A DNA stretch of 64,000 nucleotides from Mesostigma viride. Taxonomy: Eukaryota; Streptophyta; Mesostigmatophyceae; Mesostigmatales; Mesostigmataceae. The notes under the pieces were generated by a model, which was not told the origin of the DNA, ran no database searches, and was given only the letters and a program-made list of their open reading frames with translations. The stretch lies in contig RPFO01000028.1 of assembly GCA_009746045.1 (NCBI GenBank), forward strand, positions 7,501-71,500. Direction: 5' to 3'. Shown in pieces: positions 43,205 through 55,000 of the stretch. The translations under genes were made by a program, and so were the position numbers. Within the stretch, counting starts at the first letter, position 1, and each line of letters starts with the position of its first letter.

Positions 43205-46200
43205 TCAGAATGGGATTTTCTCATCCTCCATCATGCCAGACACCATGCCTGGGGCTACCTCCGCCCTGGATGGGTCAACAAAGCCATGCCACCCCATGAG
43301 GTAACTCAGCAGGAACTGCATAGTGCGGTGGTTGCACAAAATATCACAAGAAACACAAGGGTGCAGGCACAACGTAAATACAAAAGAAAGCAGGTAGAAT
43401 CAGTAGTAGAAGGTGATGCCCGATAGCCCATGCACACAAGCAAGCAAGCAAGCGTAGCACCTTTAAAACCATTGGCATCTTCGTATATTCCCAGGGTCCC
43501 AGGGTTTAATGCTCAGCGGCTCCACAACGGGAACGTGTGTAATTAATTAATAACTTAAGTGTAGCTATCGATCTTCCCAGCAAGTGCTTCATGAAATAGA
43601 AAGGAGAGCCATTTCCAACCCGACTGCCAGGTGGCAGGTGAAGTCGTGGGACAACCACGGCTGACTTTGTCTGAACCCCAACAGACAAGAGCACCCCATG
43701 CAGGCTGCTCTATGCAGATGCTGGAAAGGTGGAGGATGACCCCGATCCAGCAAAAAAAGGCACCTACAACGACCCCAATAGTGCGACGCACAGCAATGCC
43801 AGCACCAACACCCACAACACCTAAACAAAGCCAACAAGAATACTATACAAACGATAACACCATTATTGGATGTCTGCCAGTCTTGTCCATACTTTAACCC
43901 ACAAGGAGTCCTGATGGACATGTGCCTATAAACACAGCGGGAGCACGCACCCGAATGGCCTCTAAAGGAACCAATCTTTCCATTCTAGACATAGGCATAC
44001 CAATAGTCCCATTCGCCTAGAACGATTCTAGTGCCAGTGACGGGGGGCCTGTGCCTGGATAAGCAGACACACAACTCACCCGAACCAACTAGCGGAGCAT
44101 TATCACGTACGGGGTATAATGACACGCACCAATGAGCACATCCAGCTTTGTTAGATAACTAAACCTACATAATAGCATCTCGGGCTTTGTTGTACAATTA
44201 AACCTACCAAGTAGCACCCGCCAGCTCAGCCACATAGCTACACCTAGCACCAGCACCACCAGCTCTACTGCCGCAATCATGGCTGGACCTGCCTGATACC
44301 GGTGCCCAAAGACACATGCCTGCGACAATAAAGAGCATACGGGGGCAATTGTGTGACTAATTAGTTAACAAGGAGAAACAAGAGGGAGTACTCACGCGCA
44401 CGGACTCCTTGAACACCATGAGCTCAAAGAGAAACAAGGAGAAGATTATAAGGAGCTAGTTAAGTGTAAAGCCTTCAAGGGAACTCACGCGCACGGACTC
44501 CTTGAACACCATGAGCTCCCCGTACGTGATGGCGATGCCGATGTTGATGGGCGCCTTGTTCTTCTCGCGCATCTCTGGACGTGGGTACGACAGATAGGCA
44601 GCGCGATTTAACATGTCAATTTAAATATGTGAAAGGGAAAATATGCGTGTCGCATGTGCACGTACGTGTGTGTGCTTGTTCTTATCAAGTACCTGCATCT
44701 GTGGGCGTGGGTGCGACAGTGTGGTGAGTGAGTGAGTGAGTGAGTGAGTGAGTGAGTGAGTGAGTGAGTGAGTGAGTGAGTGAGTGAGTGAGTGAGTGAG
44801 TGAGTGAGTGAGTGAGTGAGTGAGTGAGTGAGTGAGTGAGTGAGTGAGTGAGTGAGTGAGTGAGTGAGTGCGTGAGTGAGCGAGCGAGCGAGCGAGGGGG
44901 TGGGTGGGTGGGTGGGTGGGTGGGTGGGTGGGTGGGCGGGCGGCGGGCGGGCGGGCGGGCGGGCGGGCGGGCGGGCGGGCGGGCGGGCGGGCGGGCGGGC
45001 GGGCGGCGGGCGGGCGGGCGGCGGGCGGGCGGGCGGGCGGGCGGCGGCGGGCGGGCGGGCGGGCAGGCGGCGGGCGGGCGGGCGGGCGGGCGGGCGGGCG
45101 GGCGAGCTTTTGAGTGACACGGATGGCTGGCATGTGTCCGAGACAGGCTGCCAAGTGTTCAAGCTTGCGGAAGGGAGCATAGCCACAGGGGGGACCTGCG
45201 CATGGATAAGTCGTACACATTTGTCACATATGTATGTGCGTTGATATGTATGTGCGCGCGTGCCTGCAACAGCCATTTCATGCGTCATGGGCTGTTGCAA
45301 CACAACATATATAGCAGATATCTTCTTGCAAGGATGTGCCAACAGTGAGGCTCCGCCCCCGCACCCACCACGCGCTGCACACCCGCCCTTATGCCGGCCA
45401 CCCACCACGCCAGTACACTGTGCCGATTACGACTCCGTAATCCGCCCCCCTGCAGCATGCCGAGTAAACCCACCCCCTGTCAATGCAACTCTCCCTGCGC
45501 AACGTGACAATCACTGCAGCTTGCCACCCACTGCACGCAAGGTCCCCTCGAGAAGCCCCTAACAGTGCGACACACCGAGTGCAAAGTGACAGCCCTACGG
45601 TTGCCACCCACCACACGCAAAATCAGCTCGACAAGGCCCTGACAGGGCGACGTACCGAGCGCGAAGTACATGTCCTTGGTCGGCTCCTTGAACTCCGAGA
45701 TGCGCAGCGTCTTGAACACCAAGCCTCCGTCCCTGCATGGAGCGATCCAGGCCGACGGCATGAGCAAAGACCGTGTCAACACAATCACAAGAATCTTATC
45801 AACTAGTTCTATTAAATCATAAATATGCGGCCAGGCTGGCATACTTAATATGCATGAGAAACCAGCGCAGGCCTCCTGAAATATGAAAAGCTCAAACTTA
45901 GTTTAGTTGTAATGTTCACTTGGGTACCGTACAGTGTTGTATTGTGTACCGTTGCAGATGCGGTCAAGTTGTCCTTGTGGACTGGGGCACGGGTCCATCA
46001 TCTTCCAGGAAGGCTTGCGCCAACCTGTCATCCCACTGTCAACCTGCCAACCTGTCAAGGGTGGCTTAAGCGATGTAGATGGCACCCGCCCTTCTCCCGT
46101 GACCCTCAAGCACCCACACGCCTGAGAGAGCGTAACCATGCCTTATCCAATGATATGCGGCCAATGGACATGCCAGCAAAAACAGCAACGCATGGCATTT

Positions 46201-49200
46201 CATCCAGGGGGGTATAGTATACATAGATTGCGCAACGTGTCAGGATTCGCATGGTCTATGTGCTAGCATAGATCATAGCGTCGTGACAAGTGCTATCATG
46301 ATTCCATCTGGCCTGTCTCAAGCAAAGGGGGAAAAAGAGAACTGACGGGGGAAAAAAAGAACAAGACAGGAAAAACTACAGTACTCACTGCGTGCCGATG
46401 TTTGGGTCATGGATGGACTCCCATGGGCCATGCAAGTGTTCGCCTCACAGATACGGCAGTAGCAAACCTTCAGTCTGCATCCAAGTGTATAAATAGGCCG
46501 CAGTACTCACTGCGTGCCGATGTTTGGGTCATGGATGAACTCGATCGGCCCCCTCTGGCCAACCGCACTGTCCAGATCGTGCAGAAGGCCCCCCATCTCA
46601 GCAGGAGAGAGTGCAAAAGCCTGCGTGGGCAAACCCATGCCACCGCGTCACCCACGCAGTCAATAAATGAGTTTATTTATAAGTTCATTGATTAATGGAG
46701 CACGTAGACTGCATCACCAGACCCACGCAGCGGAAGGGAATCGGTGCCTTGTGGTATTTATAAGTTCATTGATTAATTGAGCACGTAGACTGCATCACTA
46801 GACCCACGCAGCGGAAGGGAATCGGTGCCTTGTGGTAACTATAAGTTCATCGATTAATTGAGCACGTAGACTGCATCACTAGACCCACGCAGCGGAAGGG
46901 AATCGGTGCCTTGTGGTAACTATAAGTTCATCGATTAATTGAGCACGTAGACTGCATCACCAGACCCACGCAGCGGAAGGGAATCGGTGCCTTGTGGTAT
47001 CTACAAGTTCATTGATTAATTGAGCACGTAGACTGCATCACTAGACCCACGCAGCGGAAGGGAATCGGTGCCTTGTGGTATCTATAAGTTCATTGATTAA
47101 TGGAGCACGTAGACTGCATCACCAGACCCACGCAGCGGAAGGGAATCGGTGCCTTGTGGTATCAGCTTGCGTGCCAAACTCCCAGGTTATTCATACACCT
47201 CAACTATGTCTACCACCGAACTTAATCAAGCAACCTAAGTAAACCCAACTCTCACGTTCTGACAATGCCCTAACGAATTCCAAAAAAAGGGGGGGGGGGG
47301 GGGGTCTATCATTAAGACCCCCTCTCTCACTATCTCCGAGGCCCGACGGCCACGATGCCTAAACCATCCGAATGAGTTCCATACTGAACGAGCAGTGGTA
47401 TATGTCGCTTTCCAGCCAGTGAAATGATAGTGCCACAATACTGACAATTGCCGGTGGAGACGTAAGGGAAGCTGCCACGCTAGACGGCCGCCATTTCCCT
47501 CCCACCGGCAACAGTTTTGAGAACACTACCGCACGGAAGTCAGATCTTAGTAACGCATGCAGGAAAGGAAAACCTCGCTTACCAGCTCGTTGAACAGATG
47601 CTATTTATCCATTGATGGAACAAATACTGCCCCCACAAAAAGCACGGGAAAAAAAAAATCACGCACCAGCTTGTTGGCCCAGTCATACTTTCGCTCCCCC
47701 GGCCGCCCGCTCACGGCTTGGCTGAACTCGAGCAGCAGGGAGCCCTGCTTCTCGAGCACAATGTTGCCGTCCTGTGGTGGTGCGGCCAGGGTGGTGCGCA
47801 CACGCACATGATGGAGGCAATCGGACAGTACGTGCGATGAGAACAGGTAACATCGGTTCGGATGAATCACATCATCGGGTCGGGATGATACACATCCATA
47901 ATTATAGCAGTGGCCAGTGGAAGCCACTAGAACTGACATAACAAGATAGCGAATCCAATCTCTGGCGATGGTGGCGCCGAGGAGGCAGGTCCACAGAGCT
48001 AGCGGCATTCTAGAGAGAGATGCTCAAGTTGCCCTACGTAACCCTTTGCCCCCCCGACCCCCCCCCTGACCCCCCCCGCTTCCCCCCCCCGTAAGACTAC
48101 CCAACGGATCCACCAACGCTCCCCTGCCCAGCCACCAAACATGCGCACAGTCCCGTTGTTCAGACCCGACCTACATCCTCAGTCGCCATCCCATCCCATC
48201 CCATCTCATCCCATCCCATCCCATCCCATCCCATCCCATCCCATCCCATCCCATCCCATCCCATCCCATCCCATCCCATCCCATCCCATCCCATCCCATC
48301 CCATCCCATCCCATCCCATCCCATCCCATCCCATCCCATCCCATCCCATCCCATCCCATCCCATCCCATCCCATCCCATCCCATCCCATCCCATCCCATC
48401 CCATCCCATCCCATCCCATCCCATCCCATCCCATCCCATCCCATCCCATCCCATCCCATCCCATCCCATCCCATCCCATCCCATCCTTAACTGCACAGGG
48501 GGGTTCCATGGGGTGGCTACCCCATCAATTCCTGGAGCAGCCTAACAAGTAGGCACAGTAGCAAACGGCAGGCGGGCAGACGCACAGGGGGGGTAAATAC
48601 AGCGCAAATGGGCCAATAATACAACTCCAAGTGACCATTCACCCAATATACCTCTTACATAAACGTAGTCTTCTAAAGAGACGTGCAAATATTGCATAAC
48701 ATACGAATTACATACAATATTGCATAGCATACGAATTTACCTGAAGCTCTCGGAATGTAGGGTGAATGGCCTTAACGGACAATGCCGACTTCCCCTTGTA
48801 GATCTGGTACTGGACGAAGGCACGCCGGCTCATCGGGTACGGAGCGTACGGCGGAGCGTGGGGAGCCATCTCCGCGCGTACTTGTAGGCTACCCGTGTCT
48901 GCAGACAAGAGGGACATGCCAACCGGAGCTCCCCGTCAGTGCACACCCCCGTCAGTGCTCCCACGACAACAAGCTCCAAACCGCTCAGACACTGAACGGA
49001 GTGTCGAAAACACCAGGAGCAATCTAATTCTGCAAACAATGCTAAAAATTACGCGTGCCGAAACGTCTGAGTGCACTAAATCAGTGTTCACAACCGAGAG
49101 CGCGATGGGTAACTCAGAGCAGCTGGGAATGCGGCAATACAATAGCTTTTTTTTACCTGCTTTCTGGGCTGGGGACACGGTTGCATAGAACGCCGGCCCA

Positions 49201-49430
49201 GCCCTGCAAAACAGAGGAAAGTGCAGCGGAGCGTATCGAGTAAGCTGTTGCTGCTTGTCGACCATGGAAGAGGCACCATAAAGCACGAGCACGAGGAAAA
49301 GTCGTCACTTTTCTTACCTTTGCAAGGCCCGAGGCAGAGAACGAAGGCATCCGAATTTGGAAACCGTGAGCGACGTCATGGTGCTGGTAACGACACCCTT
49401 TGCTAACGAAGCGGGAATAGACATCGCCAT
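43205..49430 (-). CDS. WHY: Whirly single-stranded DNA-binding protein
   Basis: Plant-type ssDNA-binding protein that maintains organelle genomes and can act in transcription. Eight exons on the minus strand: 49430-49318, 49203-49157, 48898-48741, 47771-47667, 46620-46511, 45732-45656, 44574-44489, 43315-43205; 807 nt, 268 aa, phases consistent. The N-terminal ~70 residues are Ser/Arg-rich like a transit peptide. Family landmarks: YQIYKGKSALSV (the KGKAAL DNA-binding motif, with Ser for Ala), GSLLLEFSQAV, RKYDWANKL, AFALSPAEMGGLL, IEFIHDPNIGT, KTLRISEF, INIGIAITYGELMVFKESV and the terminal FLLSYLMGWH. The C-terminus has ~25 extra residues, rich in acidic and Met residues, reminiscent of the Whirly acidic tail. 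Targeting to plastid is inferred. A TGTAA occurs ~130 bp past the stop. Confidence 0.92.
44390..44425 (-). repeat. 36-bp intronic copy of Whirly exon 7 end and donor
   Basis: Identical over 36 bp to 44483-44518, the true exon 7 end. Both read ACTCACGCGCACGGACTCCT then TGAACACCATGAGCTC. The copy is 93 bp further into the intron and keeps an intact GTGAGT donor. Confidence 0.95.
44724..45103. repeat. Compound (GTGA)n-(GGGT)n-(GGGC)n array in a Whirly intron
   Basis: Progressive shift from GTGA units (to ~44870) through GAGC, GGGT, then ~170 bp of GGGC with occasional GGC slips. It lies between exons 6 and 7. Confidence 0.97.
45565..45592 (-). repeat. Intronic copy of Whirly exon 6 end and donor
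   Basis: GTGCGACACACCGAGTGCAA resembles the true edge GGGCGACGTACCGAGCGCGA at 45645-45664. It is part of a ~75-bp tandem duplication that also repeats TTGCCACCCAC and CGCAA. Confidence 0.75.
46379..46415 (-). repeat. 37-bp intronic copy of Whirly exon 5 end and donor
   Basis: Identical to 46501-46537 over CAGTACTCACTGCGTGCCGA then TGTTTGGGTCATGGATG, offset by 122 bp. It retains the GTGAGT donor and the codons for the HDPNIGT motif. Confidence 0.95.
46681..47163. repeat. 81-bp tandem repeat, six copies, in a Whirly intron
   Basis: Units start at 46681, 46762, 46843, 46924, 47005 and 47086, each with AAGTTCATTGATTAATGGAG or a one- to two-base variant, and contain GACCCACGCAGCGGAAGGGA. Confidence 0.97.
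48187..48485. repeat. (CCATC)n pentanucleotide array in a Whirly intron
   Basis: About 60 units with a single early CTCATC variant. It lies between exons 3 and 4. Confidence 0.98.
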
Positions 49431-50241
49431 TATAGTTTTCAGCAGTCCTCTACGATTTAGACAATTTGCTTAGTAAGAATTGTCAAAGGGCGTTCTCCTG
49501 AAGAGCAAAGCTTAGCTTGTGGGGAATGGCTTTGCAGACGTGTGTCCGCGTTCTGGGTCCAAAGATGTGCCTTCGTCACACAGGAAGCCGAGGTTTTGAA
49601 TGATATTACTTTTTACCTCGCCTTCCTAATAATCATTTATGAACCTAGGTCCTAGATCGCAACCCCCCAACTTCTAATAACTAGGTAATCTCAACTTTGG
49701 TCTAAACAACAGACACAAACCAAGTTACTGTAGCACAGGCTGCTGACTGGCGAAAGGTGCAGTCAGTTTATTCCCGCCAGATGCGAAGTAGCAAGCATTG
49801 CTGGGATATTTCTTCATATCAGCCAATCACGAAATTTAAAAGGATAAATTGGTACGGACATTTGAAACATGGTGCTTCCTGCGTCCTGTCGCTGGTGACT
49901 GGTGAGTTGTGACCTACCACGCTGGTTACTGCGCCGATGATTTTTGCATTTTCCATTTCCTCGCCTGCTGGTTCAGTTTTGTGTACTGGTACCAACGACT
50001 GATAACAAGCGACAGCGCAGGTTAAAAAATAGTAACACCTTCATGGTTAGTTAAAACTGGGATCTTCTAATCACAAACGCACAGCAACGATTTCTCGAGT
50101 GATATTCAGTGTTAGGTTAAAGCGTGAAGTCTGTGTCTGCAAGAATTGTTCTTCATGGCGATGGAAGCAGTGCGCGTGTGCTAGCGCCGCTGTATATGGT
50201 GTTTCCACACGTGATTCGATTACCTCAAATATATTTGGCGA
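49431..50241. promoter_or_regulatory. Divergent intergenic region between Whirly and the 83-aa ORF
   Basis: 811 bp between divergent starts. No repeat arrays. Both promoters, if the small ORF is a gene, should lie here; no specific element is identified. Confidence 0.4.
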
Positions 50242-50493
50242 ATGGAAGCAGCCAAAACCCTTGACAATGCCGCCGAGACGGGCGTGCTTCCAACAGGAGA
50301 CGGCAAGCTTGCGACCATATCTGAAGAATTAATGGCGCTAAGGAAGGTTCGCACCTCCGTGGAGGCGGTGGAACAGATGATGCAGGCGTTTGAAAGGGAT
50401 TTGCATGCCATGTCGGACAACTATGCCGCGCATGCTCGCTTGAACTCGCAGTGGGCTCAGCTGTTTGGAGCTCCACCCCCAAAGCAAAATTGA
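50242..50493 (+). CDS. Hypothetical 83-aa helical protein
   Basis: Single ORF from ATG to TGA, predicted mostly helical: SEELMALRKVRTSVEAVEQM, MQAFERDLHAMSDNYAAHAR, then NSQWAQLFG. The heptad-like pattern followed by a Trp/Phe-containing end recalls small kinetochore DASH subunits (Dad1/Dad2 type), but this is a weak resemblance seen by eye. Codon composition is gene-like (GC-rich third positions) and the ORF lies divergently from Whirly. It could also be an exon of a larger gene; no donor or acceptor was convincing. Confidence 0.5.
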   Translation: MEAAKTLDNAAETGVLPTGDGKLATISEELMALRKVRTSVEAVEQMMQAFERDLHAMSDNYAAHARLNSQWAQLFGAPPPKQN

Positions 50494-50924
50494 TGGGCGA
50501 CAGTGCCGATCTTGAACGGTGAGATTGCCTATCAGGGAAGGTCATTCGTGACGGCAGGGATGAAGTGAAAGATTATTCTAGATCGCCGTTGCTAGAAAGG
50601 AGTTTCCTCGGGATGCTCGGTCTGGTGGTTCTGGACTCTGTGATCGGGCCATTTGCTCTAGTGGCAAAACGTGGAGTCACAGGGAGGATGGCCACGTGCC
50701 ACCTGTACACAAGACACGATGGTGGTATTGGCAGCTTGCTTCCTTACAGCACGGTGGACATCAGCCAAGACTGCAACGTCCAACCAGCTGCCCGATGGCT
50801 GCACTTGCTTGCGTTGCTGCCCATGCATCACGCCTGTAAGACACAGCATGCTGATGTAGAACTTAGGAACGGCACTCGTCTGCCACTCCACATTTACATC
50901 TGAAATGCATGCCTAAGAATAATA

Positions 50925-50964
50925 TACCAAGGAGACAACCGGCGCAGGCCAGAAATCGGGAGAT
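50925..50964. repeat. Dispersed 40-bp repeat, copy 3
   Basis: ATACCAAGGAGACAACCGGC then GCAGGCCAGAAATCGGGAG; two changes from copy 1. Confidence 0.85.
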
Positions 50965-51214
50965 GAATATACCGGCCGCCCGACAAACGGGTTGGAGAGG
51001 ATGGCCAAACTGTCGCATGCACATGCATGAAGACATCGGAAGTTGCAATGAAGCAACAATTATTTGATTAATTAATTGAAAGCATGTGACTGTGTCACAC
51101 GCAGGTAACAATTAGAAGCTTCAACCCATACGTACATGTACACAATAAGGCTTGCATCACTCCCCGGACAGGAGAACTTTTGCGGATGACTGTAGGTGTA
51201 AGTTGGCGATGCCA

Positions 51215-51300
51215 TGGTAACCGGAGACGTCCGTCCTATAGTCAGCAAAATTGGTGCGAGAGGTCCCCAGTTCGATTCCGGTCAGATTCATTTGCAGATC
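51215..51300 (+). repeat. tRNA-like segment, possible SINE head
   Basis: Contains AGTTCGATTCC, matching the RNA polymerase III B-box consensus, about 45 nt after a TATAGTCAGCA stretch that might be an A-box. The T-arm does not pair well and I could not fold a full tRNA, so this is at most a tRNA-derived repeat. Confidence 0.3.
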
Positions 51301-51575
51301 GCGTTTTTCCGCGTTTTCCGCGGCCCGGCACTGACCGCAAATGGTTTTCACCTTTGCGGAGTGTCTGATCAGAATGTACACACTGAGCCGGAGCTAGGAG
51401 CTGGCGCCCTACTGAGCTTCTCGACACTATCTACAGTGGGCAGGCCACAGAGGCAACAAACCTCAATTTGTACGTATCGACCACATGCATGCAGACAGAG
51501 ACATTGATCTGGTGTAGTTGTCTCTCTTCATATACCCTGCATGCATGGGTTTGAGAAAATCTTTCTAACCATGAT

Positions 51576-51615
51576 ATCAAGGAGACAACCAGCGCAGGCC
51601 AGAGATCGGGAGAAT
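51576..51615. repeat. Dispersed 40-bp repeat, copy 4
   Basis: ATATCAAGGAGACAACCAGC then GCAGGCCAGAGATCGGGAGA; one change from copy 1. Confidence 0.85.
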
Positions 51616-52052
51616 CCATGATATATAGAACTTTATTGAGATACAATTTATTTATTACACCATAAAATTGTCTCGATCCTTGATAAATTCAAAACTAAGC
51701 CTTGGTTGTTAGTCTAACGTTTGTGTTTGCCGTCCATCTCTCTCAACATCAACCTGGCAAACAGCTCCAATAGTAAACCTTCAATATGTGTACGTGCTCA
51801 TCACTTGAGGCCGGTGCCCGCAAAGATCTTTTTAAAATAAATATCTGCGGCACACGCATGCACGCACTTGCAAGCATGCACAGACCCATGCACACATAAA
51901 TTGCAGCATATATCAACATTGATATCTTATGTTCTAGCCGCTGGTGCATGCGGGCGTGCATAGCCTCATTTCCACGGGAAATTTCTATTCCTAATACTCA
52001 GCAAAATAGCTCTTTGCCTGGTTCAGCTGCTTCTCTATACTAATCTGGTCCT

Positions 52053-55000
52053 CTACTTCTTGACGGCCGCAAGAATCTGGTCATCGATCGGGAATGAGAT
52101 GTCCTTCTTCGCGCGCCCGCTCTCCACGTACACCTGGAACCGCTCCTTGAGCGTGTCGGGCAGCTTCCGCATCGGCTTCCAGCCCAGCTTCTCCACCGCG
52201 GCGCGTGGCTCAGCATAGAAGTGCTGCGGGAGCATAAGCAACAAGCAGGGTCAACACAGTGGTGGGACAAACCCAATTAGGTCAGCAGCAGAGTTTATCT
52301 TCAGGGTTGACAAATCTTTGAAGACTGCAAGCTTAAAAAATCTTAATTTGAAGACAAATCTTTGAAGACTGCAACCTTGACAAATCTCAATTTGGATACC
52401 ACTACCTGAAAGAACTTGCAGAGTAGTGATATTTTAGTGTCCTTCACTATTCCACGAGGGTGACCCCAAACTTGTGCTCAGCTCCCTGTGGCGTTGACAA
52501 CTGTCAACCAACCCTACCAACATTTGATCAAGCCTGCCTGTGCGGGTATCGACCCAAAGCAGATTTTTCCTTACTTGACTTCAGTGAATGAGACGATTCA
52601 CTATTATGCTAAGGTATGATGGCTTTGCTTTCACCAGCAGCTCTCTGTAGTATCACATGGGGAGCGTGTGGACACTGTATGGACACCGCACTGCTACTAC
52701 GCTGGGTCCAAACCATGCACGTACCACGGGGCGGAAGGGGAACGCCTTCTTGACGTCCACGCCCGCGGCCTTGGGGTCGTAGTGCACGATCTTGACATCG
52801 GTCGGCTCCTTGCCCGCGGCGATCGCGCACAGCTTGACGATGCTGTCGAGGGAGACGGCGCGGTTGGACACGCAGTTGAAAATAGAGTTCTTGGCCGCGG
52901 CCGGGTCGTTCACGGCGAGGCCGATCATGGACGCCAGGTCGGCCGCGTGCGCGATGTTGGTGAGCTGCATGCCGGAGCCCGGGATGGGCACTGGCCGGCC
53001 ACGCACGATGCGGTCAAAGAACCACTCCTGTGGGGATGGGGTAGGTTGGGGTTGGCATGGTGAGGGGAGGCAGGATAAGGTGGGGTAGTGAAGTTCATGG
53101 GGTTATTGGTGGCAGCAAGTGCGCGTAGGGAATGAGTCAGTAGAGAAACCAATGAATCCGTATAGCCACATCCCTCCCTCTATTCCTCCCCCTTGCCCTC
53201 CCCCCGCTAACCTTGGCAGTCCTAGTCATTTACCCAGCCCTGTCATATCCGCCACCCACCCACCCATCCCCTTCACCTCGCAGTCCTGGTCATTACCCAG
53301 CCCCGCCATATTCCAGAACCTTCAGTTCCCCCCCCTCATCCCCCCTTACCTCGCAGTCCTTGTTGTTGCCCAGCCCAGTCATGTACTGCGGGCGGAAGGC
53401 GGCGAAGCCTGATGCGAAACCGGCGCGGCCGAGCGCCACCTCCACCTCGGCATGGCCGCCATCCTTGACCTTGTCCTGTAGCAGGTGCATGCAGGCATGC
53501 AGGCATGAAGGCGGGCGGGCGGGCGGGCGGGCGGGCGGGCGGGGGGGGGGGGCGGGCAGGCGGGCGGGCGGGCGGGCGGGCGGGCGGGCGGGTGGGTGGG
53601 CGGGCGGGCGGGCGGGCGGGCGGGCGGGCGGCGGGCGGGCGGGCGGGCGGGCGGGCGGGCGGGCGGCGGGCGGGCGGGCGGGCGGCGGGCGGCGGGCGGG
53701 CGGGCGGCGGGCGGGCGGGCGGGCGGGCGGGCGGGCGGGCGGGCGGGCGGGCGGGCGGGCGGGCGGGCGGGCGGGCGGGCAGAGATTTGTGACGGATGGA
53801 GGGAGAGTAAGGCTTTTGGGAAAATAGTCCAATCCCTCCCCAGTAAAAATCTTCTACATACGTTGAAAAACTCTTAACAGTCAAAGTGCTGGCGAAATCA
53901 ACCTGTGCGTCTTGGTAACTAACCCCTCGCAACCACAGCAAGCAAGTGGGAAAAAAATACAAAAAGCTTTCTAGCTTCCTCCAGGAATGTTACGATGCAG
54001 TCTTTAGAATCGAGCCGTGCAATACATCGACCAATACATCGACCAATAGATGGAATCCTGTTTCGTGAAACGTATCTGTACACGTAAAAGGTATCTGTAC
54101 ATGCTGAGTCCACAGGTACCCATCCACATGCGGGACACACTGTGAGCCCCCTTGCATGGGCCCCAGGTACCCCCTTGACATGCAGCATATATCAAAACAC
54201 CCACAATGAAACACCCTCACGCACAAAGTCACACATACCTCCTCCCCATGAAGTATGCAGACTACCAACTACTCCCCTTCTAAATGCTTAGGCCCCATGG
54301 CCCCACGTACCCCCTACCCATGCGGCATTCATTTAACACACCCACAAAGGCATACCCCACGTGCACGGGGTCACACATACCCCCTCCCCATGCAGCATAC
54401 AGACTACAACTGCTCCCCTTCAATCTGCCTAGGCCCCACGGCCCCATGGCCCCACGTACCCCCTCAACATGTGGCGGCTCGTCGGTGGTCGCATAAATAC
54501 CCGCGCTGGACACAAACAGGAACTGGTCGGCGCCGGCCTTCTTGGCAAAGTTGATCACAGGGCTGGGGTAGCGACAAGAACAATAAGGGATGCAGGAATA
54601 GACAGATACACAAGATGAGGCAAAACTTTGCAAGGTAACCATAAGAATGGGGTAGGGACAGGAACAACAAGGAATGCAGGAATAGACAGCAATTCTGATA
54701 AGAGCAGCAAGGAAATGATAAAGAAGACAAAACCTGGCAAAGTTTATCACGGGGATGGATGGGTGAGCGGCATGCATCATATGATGGGTGAGCATCATAT
54801 CACAGGGATGCATGACGAAAGCTACACTATATGTAGCAGTAGTACATAAATAGCAATGGAGAGCTTGTGCAGAGCGACACAAAGCTTGGCAAAGTTGACC
54901 ATGGGGCCGGGATAGGGTGACAAAGGATGATGAAGTACTTAAAGAATTAGGACGATCAAGTACTAAAAAGAAAAAGGGTGATCAAGTACTTCAAGTCCCG

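Larger units (their letters stand above)
50494..52052. other. Intergenic region with dispersed repeats
   Basis: Holds two copies of the 40-bp repeat and a tRNA-like segment (listed separately). An ORF at 50565-50903 shows no family resemblance and may be 3' UTR. The rest is A/T-rich with no recognisable gene. Confidence 0.5.

Noticed and set aside
50565-50903. 112-aa ORF downstream of the small helical ORF
   Set aside because: No family resemblance or coding bias; more likely untranslated or intergenic sequence.
51215-51300. A functional tRNA gene
   Set aside because: A B-box-like sequence is present, but the T-arm and acceptor stem do not pair; kept only as a possible tRNA-derived repeat.
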